Positions 37,985 to 47,647 of a DNA stretch of 64,000 nt are shown in pieces. Origin of the DNA: Saccharomyces uvarum (lineage: Eukaryota; Ascomycota; Saccharomycetes; Saccharomycetales; Saccharomycetaceae); assembly GCA_947243795.1 (NCBI GenBank), contig OX365934.1:310001-374000 (forward strand), given 5' to 3'. How positions within the stretch are numbered: the stretch's first letter is position 1; every line of letters starts with the position of its first letter. The notes under the pieces were generated by a model that was given only the letters and a program-made list of their open reading frames with translations, did not search any database and was not told where the DNA came from. Made by a program: the position numbers and the translations under genes.

Positions 37985-39667
37985 TCAACACTTCAAGACA
38001 ATTCCATGTCTTTTTTCTTCTTCTCTAACTTCAAACATTACTTGCACACCAACAAATAAACTAGCGCTAGCCAAAATGACAAATCCAACACCTGAAACGG
38101 TACAGAACATGTCACCTAGCAATTTCTTAGTACCATCAGAGCCCAAACAAAACCCAAATAGATTGGCGATCATCATCACCCATATGTTGAAAACAGCGCC
38201 AATCGCACAAACGTGTCTGTACCAGATAGTGTTAGAATAATGAGAGAAAAATTGAGTGGCAAAAATTTCTGGCAAGAGGAAGAGAACGATTAACCAACCC
38301 CAGAATAATAATTTTAATTGAATATCGTGCCATATGGCCACGAAGGAGAAGACGGCTAAAGAGGTTAGAATTCTATTTTTTGAGCCGCCGAGAGGGATAT
38401 AGATATAACGGACAACCCATTTATTGTAGCTTCTATGCCAGGCTCTCCAGAACGCTAATGCACTGTAATTGTTATCGACACACCTGATCATGTTTTCAGG
38501 TGTATCAATCCCGTCAATAAGAGCCCATAGTCTAAATAATCTCCATGGAATTAAAAGTTTTAGCCAAATAATATTTAGATTGAAAAAACCGATCATTGAA
38601 ATTTGGAAAGGTGTGTCATTTTCCCAAGCTTTTGTTTTTGAAATTGCCACTACGTAAAGAAAGTGCAGGATGAATTCCATAGATAGAATAGCAATAACGA
38701 ATCTCACTGCATAGTAGAAGATAAACTTGAAATTGATTGATGGCAGCATATGTTTTGACTGGTAAATATAATCATTAAAAGTTATAATGGGGCCAGCAAT
38801 GAAAAGTGGAGTGTAAGTCACATAGCCTATATAGTTCATCAAACTGTAGTCTTGGATTGGGTGAGCCGCAGTTAATCTGGCACGTTCGTCAAGCATAATG
38901 GCCGATTTAGCTTCTTTTGATTCGTAAGATGGACTCTTCTTAGTTTGAAAATTCTCCCATCTTTCTAAAAAGTCCATATTATAACTCAAGACTCTTAAAA
39001 GAGTGAAATTGAAAAACACGTCCCATCTTTGAATAATCCCCCTGTACCAGTTATCTAGTGGGCTCAAAAGAGAGCAAACGCTACCGAATGGGTAAGATCT
39101 AAAATTGTCGTTAATGAAAAGCGTGGAAATACCGTAAGCCCAAATACTAATTGTGGCTATTTTTCTATGGTTTTTCAACGTGTGAGAAAGTGTATACAGT
39201 ATCAACATATGGGCTAATATTCTCATCGAATTGACACCATGTGCGGCCACTAAGAAAATCAAACCAAATATTAGATCGAATCTCAATTTTGAGATATTGG
39301 TTGAATAAATCATAATACGTTTAATGGAGGTATGAGCTATCATTAGAGTCGATAACAACACAAAATTGTCTCTGAAGAACCTATATTGGGAATCGCTGTT
39401 ATCCACTTTTCTACCAAATAACCAGCCTTGGGACAAGAGACGTTCATACCGAGTATAGTTTGGATTATCTAAAGAACTAGCCTGTAATCCAGCACGGAAC
39501 ATTAAGGGCACCGCAACTAAAAAGACCAAGTAGTAGAATTTGAATTCGGTGGTTTTCCATAGTGACGGTTTGGTTGGGGGAGAAGCGCCCTTTTTCGATG
39601 AGGGTTTGATCCTCGAATCTAAACCTTCAGAAGTGATTAGGGGAGCCAATAAGCTAACCAGCAACAT
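37985..39667 (-). CDS. GUP1: GPI-anchor remodelling O-acyltransferase Gup1
   Basis: This 560-residue multi-spanning MBOAT enzyme of the ER replaces the lipid on GPI anchors with C26 acyl chains; it was first described as a glycerol-uptake factor. MBOAT hallmarks are present: ALAFWRAWHRSYNKWVVRYIY with the conserved His, and VAIWHDIQ. It ends HGIVLKC. The chosen start (MLLVSLLAPLITSEG) matches the S. cerevisiae start MSLISILSPLITSEG and gives the same length. The frame stays open upstream to another real ATG at 39814, which would add 49 residues. Confidence 0.95.
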   Translation of the reverse strand: MLLVSLLAPLITSEGLDSRIKPSSKKGASPPTKPSLWKTTEFKFYYLVFLVAVPLMFRAGLQASSLDNPNYTRYERLLSQGWLFGRKVDNSDSQYRFFRDNFVLLSTLMIAHTSIKRIMIYSTNISKLRFDLIFGLIFLVAAHGVNSMRILAHMLILYTLSHTLKNHRKIATISIWAYGISTLFINDNFRSYPFGSVCSLLSPLDNWYRGIIQRWDVFFNFTLLRVLSYNMDFLERWENFQTKKSPSYESKEAKSAIMLDERARLTAAHPIQDYSLMNYIGYVTYTPLFIAGPIITFNDYIYQSKHMLPSINFKFIFYYAVRFVIAILSMEFILHFLYVVAISKTKAWENDTPFQISMIGFFNLNIIWLKLLIPWRLFRLWALIDGIDTPENMIRCVDNNYSALAFWRAWHRSYNKWVVRYIYIPLGGSKNRILTSLAVFSFVAIWHDIQLKLLFWGWLIVLFLLPEIFATQFFSHYSNTIWYRHVCAIGAVFNIWVMMIANLFGFCLGSDGTKKLLGDMFCTVSGVGFVILASASLFVGVQVMFEVREEEKRHGIVLKC

Positions 39668-40420
39668 TCTTTCAATTGTTCGTTTATGAAAACTTATGCT
39701 TGGCCGGATACACTCTTTGACCCTTTGTAAGATAATATCCCAAAAAAAAAAAGTAGTAGCTCTATTGTCCTTTAACTCTCTAGGTGGCTTTTTGACCCAC
39801 TTAGTAGATTCCATATATAATTAAATACACATCCGTGCACCTCATAATAAGTTGTGAGATTTACAGTTTATTGAAGATATCTTACATTCTTCATTATCGG
39901 GAACAAGAGGATCTACTGTGATGCATACATGGGTATATTAGTTTGCTGGTTGTGACACGTCCTTGGTACTTCCGTTTTGTGTTTAAACTGACCATTCACA
40001 ATCAGTAAAATAAGGTACCTTTGGATACAAAACAAGGTCGTCAGCCCAATACACAGCCTCTTTACCCACGACCAATTCGCATTTGTGAGCGCGTCAGGAC
40101 ATGCCACTGTGTATGCCACCGTTGTTTTGATCTCTTCATTTATACATAGCGTCTTTATTATCTCAACCTATTGGATCTTGGCAAAGTCATGTGGGGAAAT
40201 GCCTTGAGAAGAAGACTAAACGTAATTTTTTATTCTTTTCGGTTAGAACCCGCAGATGGGTCCCAAGGGTATCGTCATTATGAAAAAAATTAGAAGCCAA
40301 AAAGAATATATGTCAAAACAAGCAAGTCTTCCTATATACAAAAAGGCGACGATTCTGTGCAGAAGCGGTGGTAGCTTACTTATTGTACAATAAACGATCA
40401 AACATACGAACTAGGCAGGG
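39668..40420. other. Divergent region GUP1/SCY1
   Basis: About 750 bases between divergent genes, holding both promoters. It includes the alternative in-frame upstream start of GUP1 (to 39814) and an A-run near 39739. A one-mismatch ARS consensus (39859-39869) is present, but an origin cannot be supported from this alone. Confidence 0.45.
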
Positions 40421-42835
40421 ATGATGTTTTGGTCCTCAAAGACAGGCATCACGCCCAAGTACTCCTTCTCATCGTCACCGACTTTTACCTCTGAACCATG
40501 GAGCGTTTATACCGGTCGTCCCAAATCGTCGTCTTCATCATCACCTTCTAAGGTGTCAATATTCATGTTTGACAAGAAACAGTTCGAGAACTATTTGTTG
40601 CACTACAACATCATCAAATCCAAATCCGGATCTAGAGATAAAGTGCTCATACAAGAAGCTTATGAAATATTAAGAAACCAGGCTAACAATCTGGCTAGAC
40701 TCAAGCACCCGAATATTTTGACACTAATTGAACCGTTGGAAGAACACAGCAAGAATTTCATGTTTGTTACTGAGTTTGTCACTGGTTCGTTGGAGACCGT
40801 GTTTAGAGAAACTGATGACGAAGAGAAGAATTTCTTGCAAGGCCATGTTAAGGATAATATTGTGGTTCAACGAGGGATATTGCAACTAGTAAATGCCCTT
40901 GATTTTATTCATAACCGTGCAAGCTTCGTCGACTTGAACATTCAACCTAGGGCGATTTTCATAAATGAAAACTCAGACTGGAAAATTTCCGGCTTGGGCT
41001 ACTTGGTGAAGATACCACCGGGAACAAACACCTCCGAGTATTTTCTACCACAGTATGATCCAAGAGTCCCCCCCTTTATGCATTTGCAATTGAATTATAC
41101 AGCTCCAGAGATCATATTTGAAAACACCCTGGCGTACAAAAATGACTATTTTTCATTGGGTTCGTTGATATATTTCCTGTATAGTGGTAAAGATTTATTT
41201 CGAACCGAGAATTCAACCACCGAATACAAATCGGAATACAGTAAATTCGAAAAAAAAATCAGTACCATGTCATGGGATAATATCTTTAATAAGATCCCAC
41301 CAAAGTTGAGACATTGTTTGCCGAAACTGATGAACAGAGATATTTATTCCAGATACGATAATATAACGTTAATTTTGGACTCCGAATTTTTTCAGGACCC
41401 TTTAATAAAAACTTTGAATTTTCTAGATGATTTGCCCACAAAGAATAATGAAGAAAAATATGTGTTTCTGGAAGGTCTAGTAAATTTACTACCGGAATTT
41501 CCTCCGGCGTTGTTACAAAAGAAATTCCTACCAATACTATTGGAATTGTTGAACCAGTTTTGTGCAGAAAAAGTAGTAAACGATAAATGTGTAAACAAAA
41601 ATTTGGACTTAATAGTTAAAATAGGGTCCACTTTATCCCAATTGTCCTTCCAAGAGAAGATTTATCCAGTTTTACTAAATGCTACAAACTTCCCGATCCT
41701 ACTAAGAAAAGCCACCACTTGCTTGATTGATAGTTTAGATACGTTAAAGCAAAAAGTCAGACGTTCTGATTTCTTGGAGAACGTACTAAAACCACTATTT
41801 AGCTATGTCTTACAGGACTCAGAAAGTGAGGTTGCTTTGATATCTCAAGAAAAGCTTTTATTGCAAATCCCATTAGCTTTGGAAGTACTAGATTTTTCCA
41901 CTGTGAAACAGTTCTTGTTACCGTTACTCTCGGGGCTATTTACCAAGACAACAAGTTTAACAGTGAAAAACACATGTGTGACATGTTTCCAAATTATGAT
42001 AGAGCAGAAATCCATAGATTCTTATACGTGCTCGGAGACTATTCTACCTTTGTTCAAATCAATGAAAACAAGAGATCCAAGAATTTTATCCAAACTACTG
42101 AAACTTTTCGAAACTGTTCCGGTGATAATTACTGATGAAATCGTCCTTGTTGACCAAGTATTGCCTTTGATGTGGAATTACTCCATGGCCTCCACACTAA
42201 CAAAATCTCAGTATTCAGGGTACACAAAGGCCATCAATAAAATGTCCTCGGATATCCAGAGGCATCACATTGCCAAACTAAGTGATAGAACAAATGACAG
42301 TGATGGAGATGCCTTCCACAAAGTCATCGAACCAACAGTCGAAAAGAGGGAGGATCCTGAGACAATAGCGGCTAGGAATATCGAAGTAGCAGCCATGAAA
42401 CCCGTTAGGAGAACAACCACTCCCGCTCATAAAGACACCTCTCTGTCATCCAAAAGCGGTTCTAATACTCGACCTTTAAATCCAAAGAGTGTACTGGGCA
42501 CTAGAGGCTTTCCAACAAGTACACTCAACCCTCCACCACAGACAACATCAAGTGAAACCACTTCCAAAGTCAGAGGTGAAACCGCTTTTAGCAGGACTCC
42601 ACATACCAAGTTCGATGATGAATTCAACGAGTTTCAGTCTTTTTCAAGCACGGATACCACGCATCGAAGTCTCGCATCATCCAATGTTTGGACGAACAGC
42701 ACTCCGAGTCCCGTCCCAACATCTACAAGTAATAACAACCTGCCACCTGGGTTTTCGATTTCTTTGCAACCAAACAAAAAGAAGGAAAGCTCGTCTAAAA
42801 TTCCCTCTAATAATACGTACGGATCCTTAATATAG
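40421..42835 (+). CDS. SCY1: SCYL-family pseudokinase Scy1
   Basis: This 804-residue protein has an N-terminal kinase-like domain (about 48-350), HEAT-type repeats (about 350-640) and a low-complexity tail ending SSKIPSNNTYGSLI. It is a pseudokinase: the HRD catalytic-loop position reads DLN (171-173, FVDLNIQPRAIF) and the DFG position reads SGL (190-192). SCYL proteins act in Golgi/endosomal and clathrin-related trafficking and tRNA export; the yeast role is poorly defined. Length matches S. cerevisiae. Two adjacent ATGs open the frame. Confidence 0.95.
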   Translation: MMFWSSKTGITPKYSFSSSPTFTSEPWSVYTGRPKSSSSSSPSKVSIFMFDKKQFENYLLHYNIIKSKSGSRDKVLIQEAYEILRNQANNLARLKHPNILTLIEPLEEHSKNFMFVTEFVTGSLETVFRETDDEEKNFLQGHVKDNIVVQRGILQLVNALDFIHNRASFVDLNIQPRAIFINENSDWKISGLGYLVKIPPGTNTSEYFLPQYDPRVPPFMHLQLNYTAPEIIFENTLAYKNDYFSLGSLIYFLYSGKDLFRTENSTTEYKSEYSKFEKKISTMSWDNIFNKIPPKLRHCLPKLMNRDIYSRYDNITLILDSEFFQDPLIKTLNFLDDLPTKNNEEKYVFLEGLVNLLPEFPPALLQKKFLPILLELLNQFCAEKVVNDKCVNKNLDLIVKIGSTLSQLSFQEKIYPVLLNATNFPILLRKATTCLIDSLDTLKQKVRRSDFLENVLKPLFSYVLQDSESEVALISQEKLLLQIPLALEVLDFSTVKQFLLPLLSGLFTKTTSLTVKNTCVTCFQIMIEQKSIDSYTCSETILPLFKSMKTRDPRILSKLLKLFETVPVIITDEIVLVDQVLPLMWNYSMASTLTKSQYSGYTKAINKMSSDIQRHHIAKLSDRTNDSDGDAFHKVIEPTVEKREDPETIAARNIEVAAMKPVRRTTTPAHKDTSLSSKSGSNTRPLNPKSVLGTRGFPTSTLNPPPQTTSSETTSKVRGETAFSRTPHTKFDDEFNEFQSFSSTDTTHRSLASSNVWTNSTPSPVPTSTSNNNLPPGFSISLQPNKKKESSSKIPSNNTYGSLI

Positions 42836-43190
42836 TTTATCAGAAGTGACAGAATAAGTACCTAAAAACCAATTCAACGACGGACGCGCGAAACAGTAAG
42901 TAGTTTTTGTACTAATAAATAAATCGGATATGCAATCCTCATATCTTGGTACCTTTCTCGGAAGACGCTTATACCATGATGGTATATGTAAATTAAAAGT
43001 ATTTACCTGACAAACAAAATTTGTCACTTTTTTTCTGACACGGTGCGGGATCAGGGGAACAACTATATCAGTGAAAGAAAGGTTGAAACTGTCTCAGAGC
43101 AAGTCATGTGTCCGAGCAACAGGAAAGTAAGCAGCAGAAAGCGTGACAATCTTCGAGCACCACTACTATCGTTTACAGAAACAGGCAAAG
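42836..43190. other. Intergenic SCY1-MIY1
   Basis: SCY1 3' end and MIY1 promoter. The MIY1 frame is open from 43143 but lacks an ATG until 43191. Nothing else seen. Confidence 0.5.
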
Positions 43191-44351
43191 ATGGACGTCT
43201 CGTTCTTAACTAAAATTGTTCAAATAAATGGAACCCAGTTCAAGATACTACTTCAGAATGGACAGGGTGCATGTGCGTTGATTGCATTGGCTAACGTCTT
43301 ATTGATCTCACCTGTCCATGCTCGCTATGCTCAAGGGCTTTCCAACCTGGTGAGAAGCAAAGAAACGGTTACTCTAAATGAGCTTGTGCAAACTCTAGTC
43401 GATATAGGTGTTCAAAATCCTAACGGTTCCAACGTTGATAGACAACAGTTGCTACAGATTCTACCTCAGCTATATAGTGGGTTGAACATCAACCCGGAAT
43501 TCAACGGGTCTTTTGAAGATGGAATGGAAATGTCAATTTTCAGACTATACAACATCGGTATCGTCCATGGCTGGATAATAGATGGAGATATTGATCCTAG
43601 CGCTTATGACCATGTTTCCAAATATTCATATATGGGTGCTCAAAAGGCCTTAGTGCAGTCATATGAGATTCAGAAAAACAACGCTCAATTTGAAAACGCC
43701 GAACAAATCTTATCAGACTCAACTTACTTAAAATCCTTTTTGGCGAGGTCTGCCACTCAATTGACTGATTACGGGTTGAATCATCTAAAGGAAATTCTAG
43801 TTGAAAGGTCATATGCCGTGCTGTTTAGAAATGACCATTTTTCCACACTGTATAAGAACAATAACGAACTGTTTACTTTAGTTACTGACCCGACTTACAG
43901 AAACCGCAGGGACATAACTTGGCAATCACTAAAGTCCGTCAACGGATCTCAAGATGCGTATTATACAGGCAACTTTATTCCTACTAGTCTGGAAAGAACT
44001 AATACTACAGCCACCGGACAGAATGAATCCTACATCTCCAACCCCTTCAGTGATCAGCATGCAGGTAGAGCAGCCAGTGATCAAGCTAATAGTGGGGCAA
44101 GTGGGGTTCAACAAATCGAAGATGACGAGGAGTTGGCTAGGAGGTTACAAGAGCAAGAAGACATGCGGGCGGCAAACAACATGCAAAATGGTTGTGCAAA
44201 CAATAGTGGGAACCATTCAAGAGAAAGATTTGAAAGATTTGAAAGACCCGAAAAACCTTCAAAGAAAAACAAGTTCTTGTCCCTCAACGGAAATAAAGAA
44301 GGTAAAGACAGGAAAAGAGACAAGTTGAAGAAAAGCTGTGTCATCATGTGA
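43191..44351 (+). CDS. MIY1: MINDY-family deubiquitinase Miy1
   Basis: This 386-residue cysteine protease selectively trims Lys48-linked ubiquitin chains (paralogue YPL191C). The catalytic region reads LQNGQGACALIALANVLL, with nucleophile Cys28 and oxyanion Gln25. The catalytic-His region is near AVLFRNDHFSTLYK. A UIM-like acidic stretch (IEDDEELARRLQEQED) follows, and the C-terminus CVIM is a CAAX prenylation box, preceded by a polybasic KKDRKRDKLKKS-type tail, predicting membrane association. In S. cerevisiae the residue before the Cys is Glu as I recall; here it is Ala. The start aligns with S. cerevisiae MDVSFLTK. Confidence 0.94.
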   Translation: MDVSFLTKIVQINGTQFKILLQNGQGACALIALANVLLISPVHARYAQGLSNLVRSKETVTLNELVQTLVDIGVQNPNGSNVDRQQLLQILPQLYSGLNINPEFNGSFEDGMEMSIFRLYNIGIVHGWIIDGDIDPSAYDHVSKYSYMGAQKALVQSYEIQKNNAQFENAEQILSDSTYLKSFLARSATQLTDYGLNHLKEILVERSYAVLFRNDHFSTLYKNNNELFTLVTDPTYRNRRDITWQSLKSVNGSQDAYYTGNFIPTSLERTNTTATGQNESYISNPFSDQHAGRAASDQANSGASGVQQIEDDEELARRLQEQEDMRAANNMQNGCANNSGNHSRERFERFERPEKPSKKNKFLSLNGNKEGKDRKRDKLKKSCVIM

Positions 44352-44752
44352 AACGTTATCCCTTCTTTTGTATTTGTATTTCTTTGCTATTTTTTGTCCC
44401 TTATAGAATTGCTTTCTTTTATGCCAGCATGCTAGTACTTTATTTTTTTTTTGTTCTGTAATTTGTATATGTGTACTTTCTTTCATCTTGTCTTACTCAA
44501 ACCTATATGTAGTAGCACCTCATAATACCACTGTATTTCACTGTTATTTTTGGTGCCTCTTTTAATTAAAACGCCTAAAGAAGAAAGCAACTCCGAACAA
44601 CACACTATATCCGAGCTTTACCTTTTTTGCAATAATCTCACGATACAACGACAATACCTACAAGTGGCCGATAGCTTGAATTTCTCGCTACCATTTCCAA
44701 GCAGTACTAGTAATTGTTATTAAGTGAGTGTAAGAGAACAGCTAATAGAATA
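44352..44752. other. Intergenic MIY1-YGL081W
   Basis: MIY1 3' end with T-rich tracts and the YGL081W promoter. The YGL081W frame is open from 44714 without an ATG before 44753. No gene seen. Confidence 0.5.
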
Positions 44753-45709
44753 ATGGGAGATACAAGAACTTTTGTTTTCGCCATAGAGGATACAGAAACC
44801 ACACAAGGTTTATGTAAAATAATTGGTCGATCCAGTCGTAATGACGAGAAGAGGATAAGTGGGCCAAATAATCTTTATTTCGAAGAACCTGAATTAGGGA
44901 AGAGGCATGCCATATTATGTATCAAGACACCAAAACCAAAAATTCTAAATGTTCCTTCCATAGAACAACTACGAATCTGTATCCGAGACTTAAATAGTAA
45001 ATGTGGTATTGTTAACTTAGAATCCGATGGACCACATGATGAAATTGATTTGAAAAGTGGCGATATATTTGGCTTGATTGCAGTTGTTAATCGCTCTTTA
45101 CACGATAGCCACAATTTAGCCGCCAAGTTGATTTTTAAAATTAAACTCGAGTATTTTGATGAAGAAAAGGAACTGATTAGATGCAGCATTGAAAATGTAA
45201 CTTTTCAGAACAATCCCGTATTGCCGTCTTCCCCGGTTTACTCAAATCTTGCGGACGATAGTGAATCAAGTTGGTATGGTCTATCTGAAGCTAGTATTCC
45301 AACTGGAAGTATTCAGGAGTGTTGTGAGACTGGGGCCATAATGACTCGAGGAGGTAGGTTTTCCATTCTTTCATTGAGGGAAAAAGAGAGCAAGTCGCAC
45401 CAGAAGGCTGATGGTAGGTTTAGAGGGAAGCTTTTGAAAACAAACTCCTTCCAAGAAGAAACTGATACAGATACCACAGAAGAAGAAGGAGATGACAAAA
45501 AAAAGGTAGAGAAAGGACAAGTGAAAGAAGAAGAAGACATAGAATTTGAAATCATTAGAGTAAAAAAGATAAGAAGCAGGCCCAAGACAGAAAACACGTT
45601 CACTTCTTCCTCTCGAAACAAGAGAAATGCGACTTCACCTGGACAATCAAACAGCGTGTGGATATTACTAATAATCATCCTACTTTTAGATCGCCTACTA
45701 TCAGATTAG
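44753..45709 (+). CDS. YGL081W: FHA-like, tail-anchored protein of unknown function
   Basis: This 318-residue orthologue of S. cerevisiae YGL081W (320 aa) has an N-terminal FHA-like phosphothreonine-binding fold (about 1-120). It includes an IIGRSSRND strand-loop, GKRHAILCI and IRDLNSKCGIVNL. An acidic/basic low-complexity middle part (EETDTDTTEEEGDDKKK) follows. A C-terminal hydrophobic anchor (about 299-316: VWILLIIILLLDRLL) suggests a tail-anchored ER or outer-membrane protein. Function is not established; the domain call is from visible pattern only. Confidence 0.88.
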   Translation: MGDTRTFVFAIEDTETTQGLCKIIGRSSRNDEKRISGPNNLYFEEPELGKRHAILCIKTPKPKILNVPSIEQLRICIRDLNSKCGIVNLESDGPHDEIDLKSGDIFGLIAVVNRSLHDSHNLAAKLIFKIKLEYFDEEKELIRCSIENVTFQNNPVLPSSPVYSNLADDSESSWYGLSEASIPTGSIQECCETGAIMTRGGRFSILSLREKESKSHQKADGRFRGKLLKTNSFQEETDTDTTEEEGDDKKKVEKGQVKEEEDIEFEIIRVKKIRSRPKTENTFTSSSRNKRNATSPGQSNSVWILLIIILLLDRLLSD

Positions 45710-46012
45710 CTTACCGTCCAAACTCCCGCTGCTTGCTGCTGTGCAACAACATAATTACTTAATAGCTAGCTTAACGGAAGTGTATTTTCCTTTGTACATG
45801 GCTCGTCAAGTTCTCTTTTGCGACGGCCCCCCGCTCTAACCCACCCGAATGAGAAATGCTTTCAAGTCAAGAAGGAATAGTCATAGCAACTTACTTGTCT
45901 TCTCCACTTTCTCTCCCGGGAGGTTTATAAATGCTTTTTCTTGCCAACCAATATAAGTTGCTATATCTACCTATATACATATAGATTCTAAAGATACGGT
46001 AACCAAGTAAGA
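45710..46012. other. Intergenic YGL081W-MPC1
   Basis: MPC1 promoter, with a GC-rich patch (near 45820-45850) and TTTATAAA (45924-45931) as a possible TATA element. No gene seen. Confidence 0.5.
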
Positions 46013-46402
46013 ATGTCTCAACCTATTCAACGTGCTGCAACACGCTCATTCCTTCAGAAATACATCAATAAAGAGACTTTGAAATACGTCTTCACCACAC
46101 ACTTCTGGGGGCCAGTATCCAATTTTGGTATCCCGATTGCTGCCATATATGACTTGAAGAAAGATCCAACGCGAATCTCAGGTCCAATGACCTTCGCTTT
46201 AATTACCTATTCAGGTGTCTTTATGAAGTACGCTCTTGCAGTGACACCCAAAAACTACTTGCTGTTTGGATGTCACTTGATCAATGAAACCGCACAATTA
46301 GGTCAAGGCTATAGATTTGTGAAATACACATACTTCACAACTGATGAGGAGAAAAAGATTCTAGAAAAGGAATGGAAGGAGAAAGAAAAGCCAAGCAAGT
46401 AA
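46013..46402 (+). CDS. MPC1: Mitochondrial pyruvate carrier subunit Mpc1
   Basis: This 129-residue inner-membrane protein forms the pyruvate carrier with Mpc2 or Mpc3. Family motifs include HFWGPVSNFGIPIAAIYDLKKDP, then MTFALITYSGVFMKYALAVTPKNYLLFGCHLINETAQLGQGYRF. Hydrophobic helices and the amphipathic N-terminal helix are as expected. Length is one residue less than S. cerevisiae. The basic C-terminus (KEWKEKEKPSK) is intact. Confidence 0.97.
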   Translation: MSQPIQRAATRSFLQKYINKETLKYVFTTHFWGPVSNFGIPIAAIYDLKKDPTRISGPMTFALITYSGVFMKYALAVTPKNYLLFGCHLINETAQLGQGYRFVKYTYFTTDEEKKILEKEWKEKEKPSK

Positions 46403-46817
46403 TAATAGAAAAACCTACCAGGCCAAAGCAAGTGAACAAAAAAGCACAAAAAAAACAAGCAATAACTAGAAGAACAAAAAATGCCCATACAAAACTTATG
46501 GCTCCTTTCTCTCTTTTACTCTTTCCATATATGCATGCTATAGAACTATTTCTCAATAAGCTTTATTTTATTCAGAAAGTCGACTTCAATGCCCAAATAA
46601 ATAAGGTTATACATTACTAAATAACTCAAATAACTATGTCTTTATTCTAACAATTCTCTATTTAACGCTTTTTTCTTCCCTCATATTGGTTATATTCAGT
46701 CAGCCCTTCCAAAAAGCTAAAAAAGACCTTTTTTACTAAGAAGTGCTTTCTGGTAAACTCCATGGTAAAAGAAACTAGTGGAAGGGGGAGAATGATTAGA
46801 ACTTTCAACGCAGCCCA
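46403..46817. other. Intergenic MPC1-KXD1
   Basis: A-rich MPC1 3' region and KXD1 promoter; an open frame at 46372-46620 overlaps the MPC1 3' end and lacks coding character. Confidence 0.5.
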
Positions 46818-47471
46818 ATGATGAGTGGATTATCGGAGGAAAATGATGATGAAACGTTTTCGGCAGTCCATTCTCTAACACCTAGTATCAACTCTCAATC
46901 CTATGCGATACCCATAACGGAGGAAATGTCCAGCTCGTTTCATGATTCAATCAGTACTAGTAGTAATTCAAGCAGTAGTCTTGATAGCGATGGGAGTAGT
47001 ATTTCTAATGTTGCAGAGGCACATGAGATGGACAACAACTCTAATATAGACGAAGATTTGTTTTTGGATAATGATATTCCTCAACCAAGCAATTTATTGT
47101 TGACAGATGCTCAAGATCCTGGTCCGATATTTGACGTTTCCAGATACATCTTCGATTCACTCAAACAATCCATTGACTCTACAGACTTTTCGGAATCTTT
47201 ATCCCTACAGACCAAGACTTCTGCTATCATAAATTCCAAAAGTTTAGAACTTAAGCAACATATTGATGAAATGAAAATCCGATTAGTTCAATTGCAGAGA
47301 AAATTCGAGAATGGGGTAGCTACTTCAAGAAGAATTAAACATGATTTAGAAACTTCTAGGAAAAACATAGACTACTTAAACTCTGCTTTACGAATCGATT
47401 TTCCCATAGAATTTAATCAGGCAAGAGAGAAAATACTCGAGCGGAAACTGAATGAAGACAATGACCAATAA
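46818..47471 (+). CDS. KXD1: BLOC-1 subunit Kxd1
   Basis: This 217-residue subunit of the yeast BLOC-1 complex acts at endosomes in Rab GTPase (Msb3/Ypt7-related) control. The N-terminal half is Ser/Asp-rich and likely disordered ([16 protein letters not shown]). The C-terminal half holds the KxDL domain, a coiled coil (about 120-210) with [20 protein letters not shown] and [18 protein letters not shown]. Length is within one residue of S. cerevisiae. It is convergent with DBP3. Confidence 0.95.
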   Translation: MMSGLSEENDDETFSAVHSLTPSINSQSYAIPITEEMSSSFHDSISTSSNSSSSLDSDGSSISNVAEAHEMDNNSNIDEDLFLDNDIPQPSNLLLTDAQDPGPIFDVSRYIFDSLKQSIDSTDFSESLSLQTKTSAIINSKSLELKQHIDEMKIRLVQLQRKFENGVATSRRIKHDLETSRKNIDYLNSALRIDFPIEFNQAREKILERKLNEDNDQ

Positions 47472-47647
47472 TGTACTAAAACGCATATTGTTTTTGAAAG
47501 GTATGTATAATATATGTAAACATCACTTTGAATAATATTAATGATAAGTGAAAGCAGGTAGCTATAATAATAATTTACAAAGTTTTTTTTTAATTTATTT
47601 TCTCAATAAACTATTGAGTGGAAAAGACAAGAGAGAAGAATTGAATC

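Noticed and set aside
39859-39869. ARS-like ATTTACAGTTT between GUP1 and SCY1
   Set aside because: It has one mismatch to the consensus. I vaguely recall an origin in this interval in S. cerevisiae, but that is not enough to call one here.
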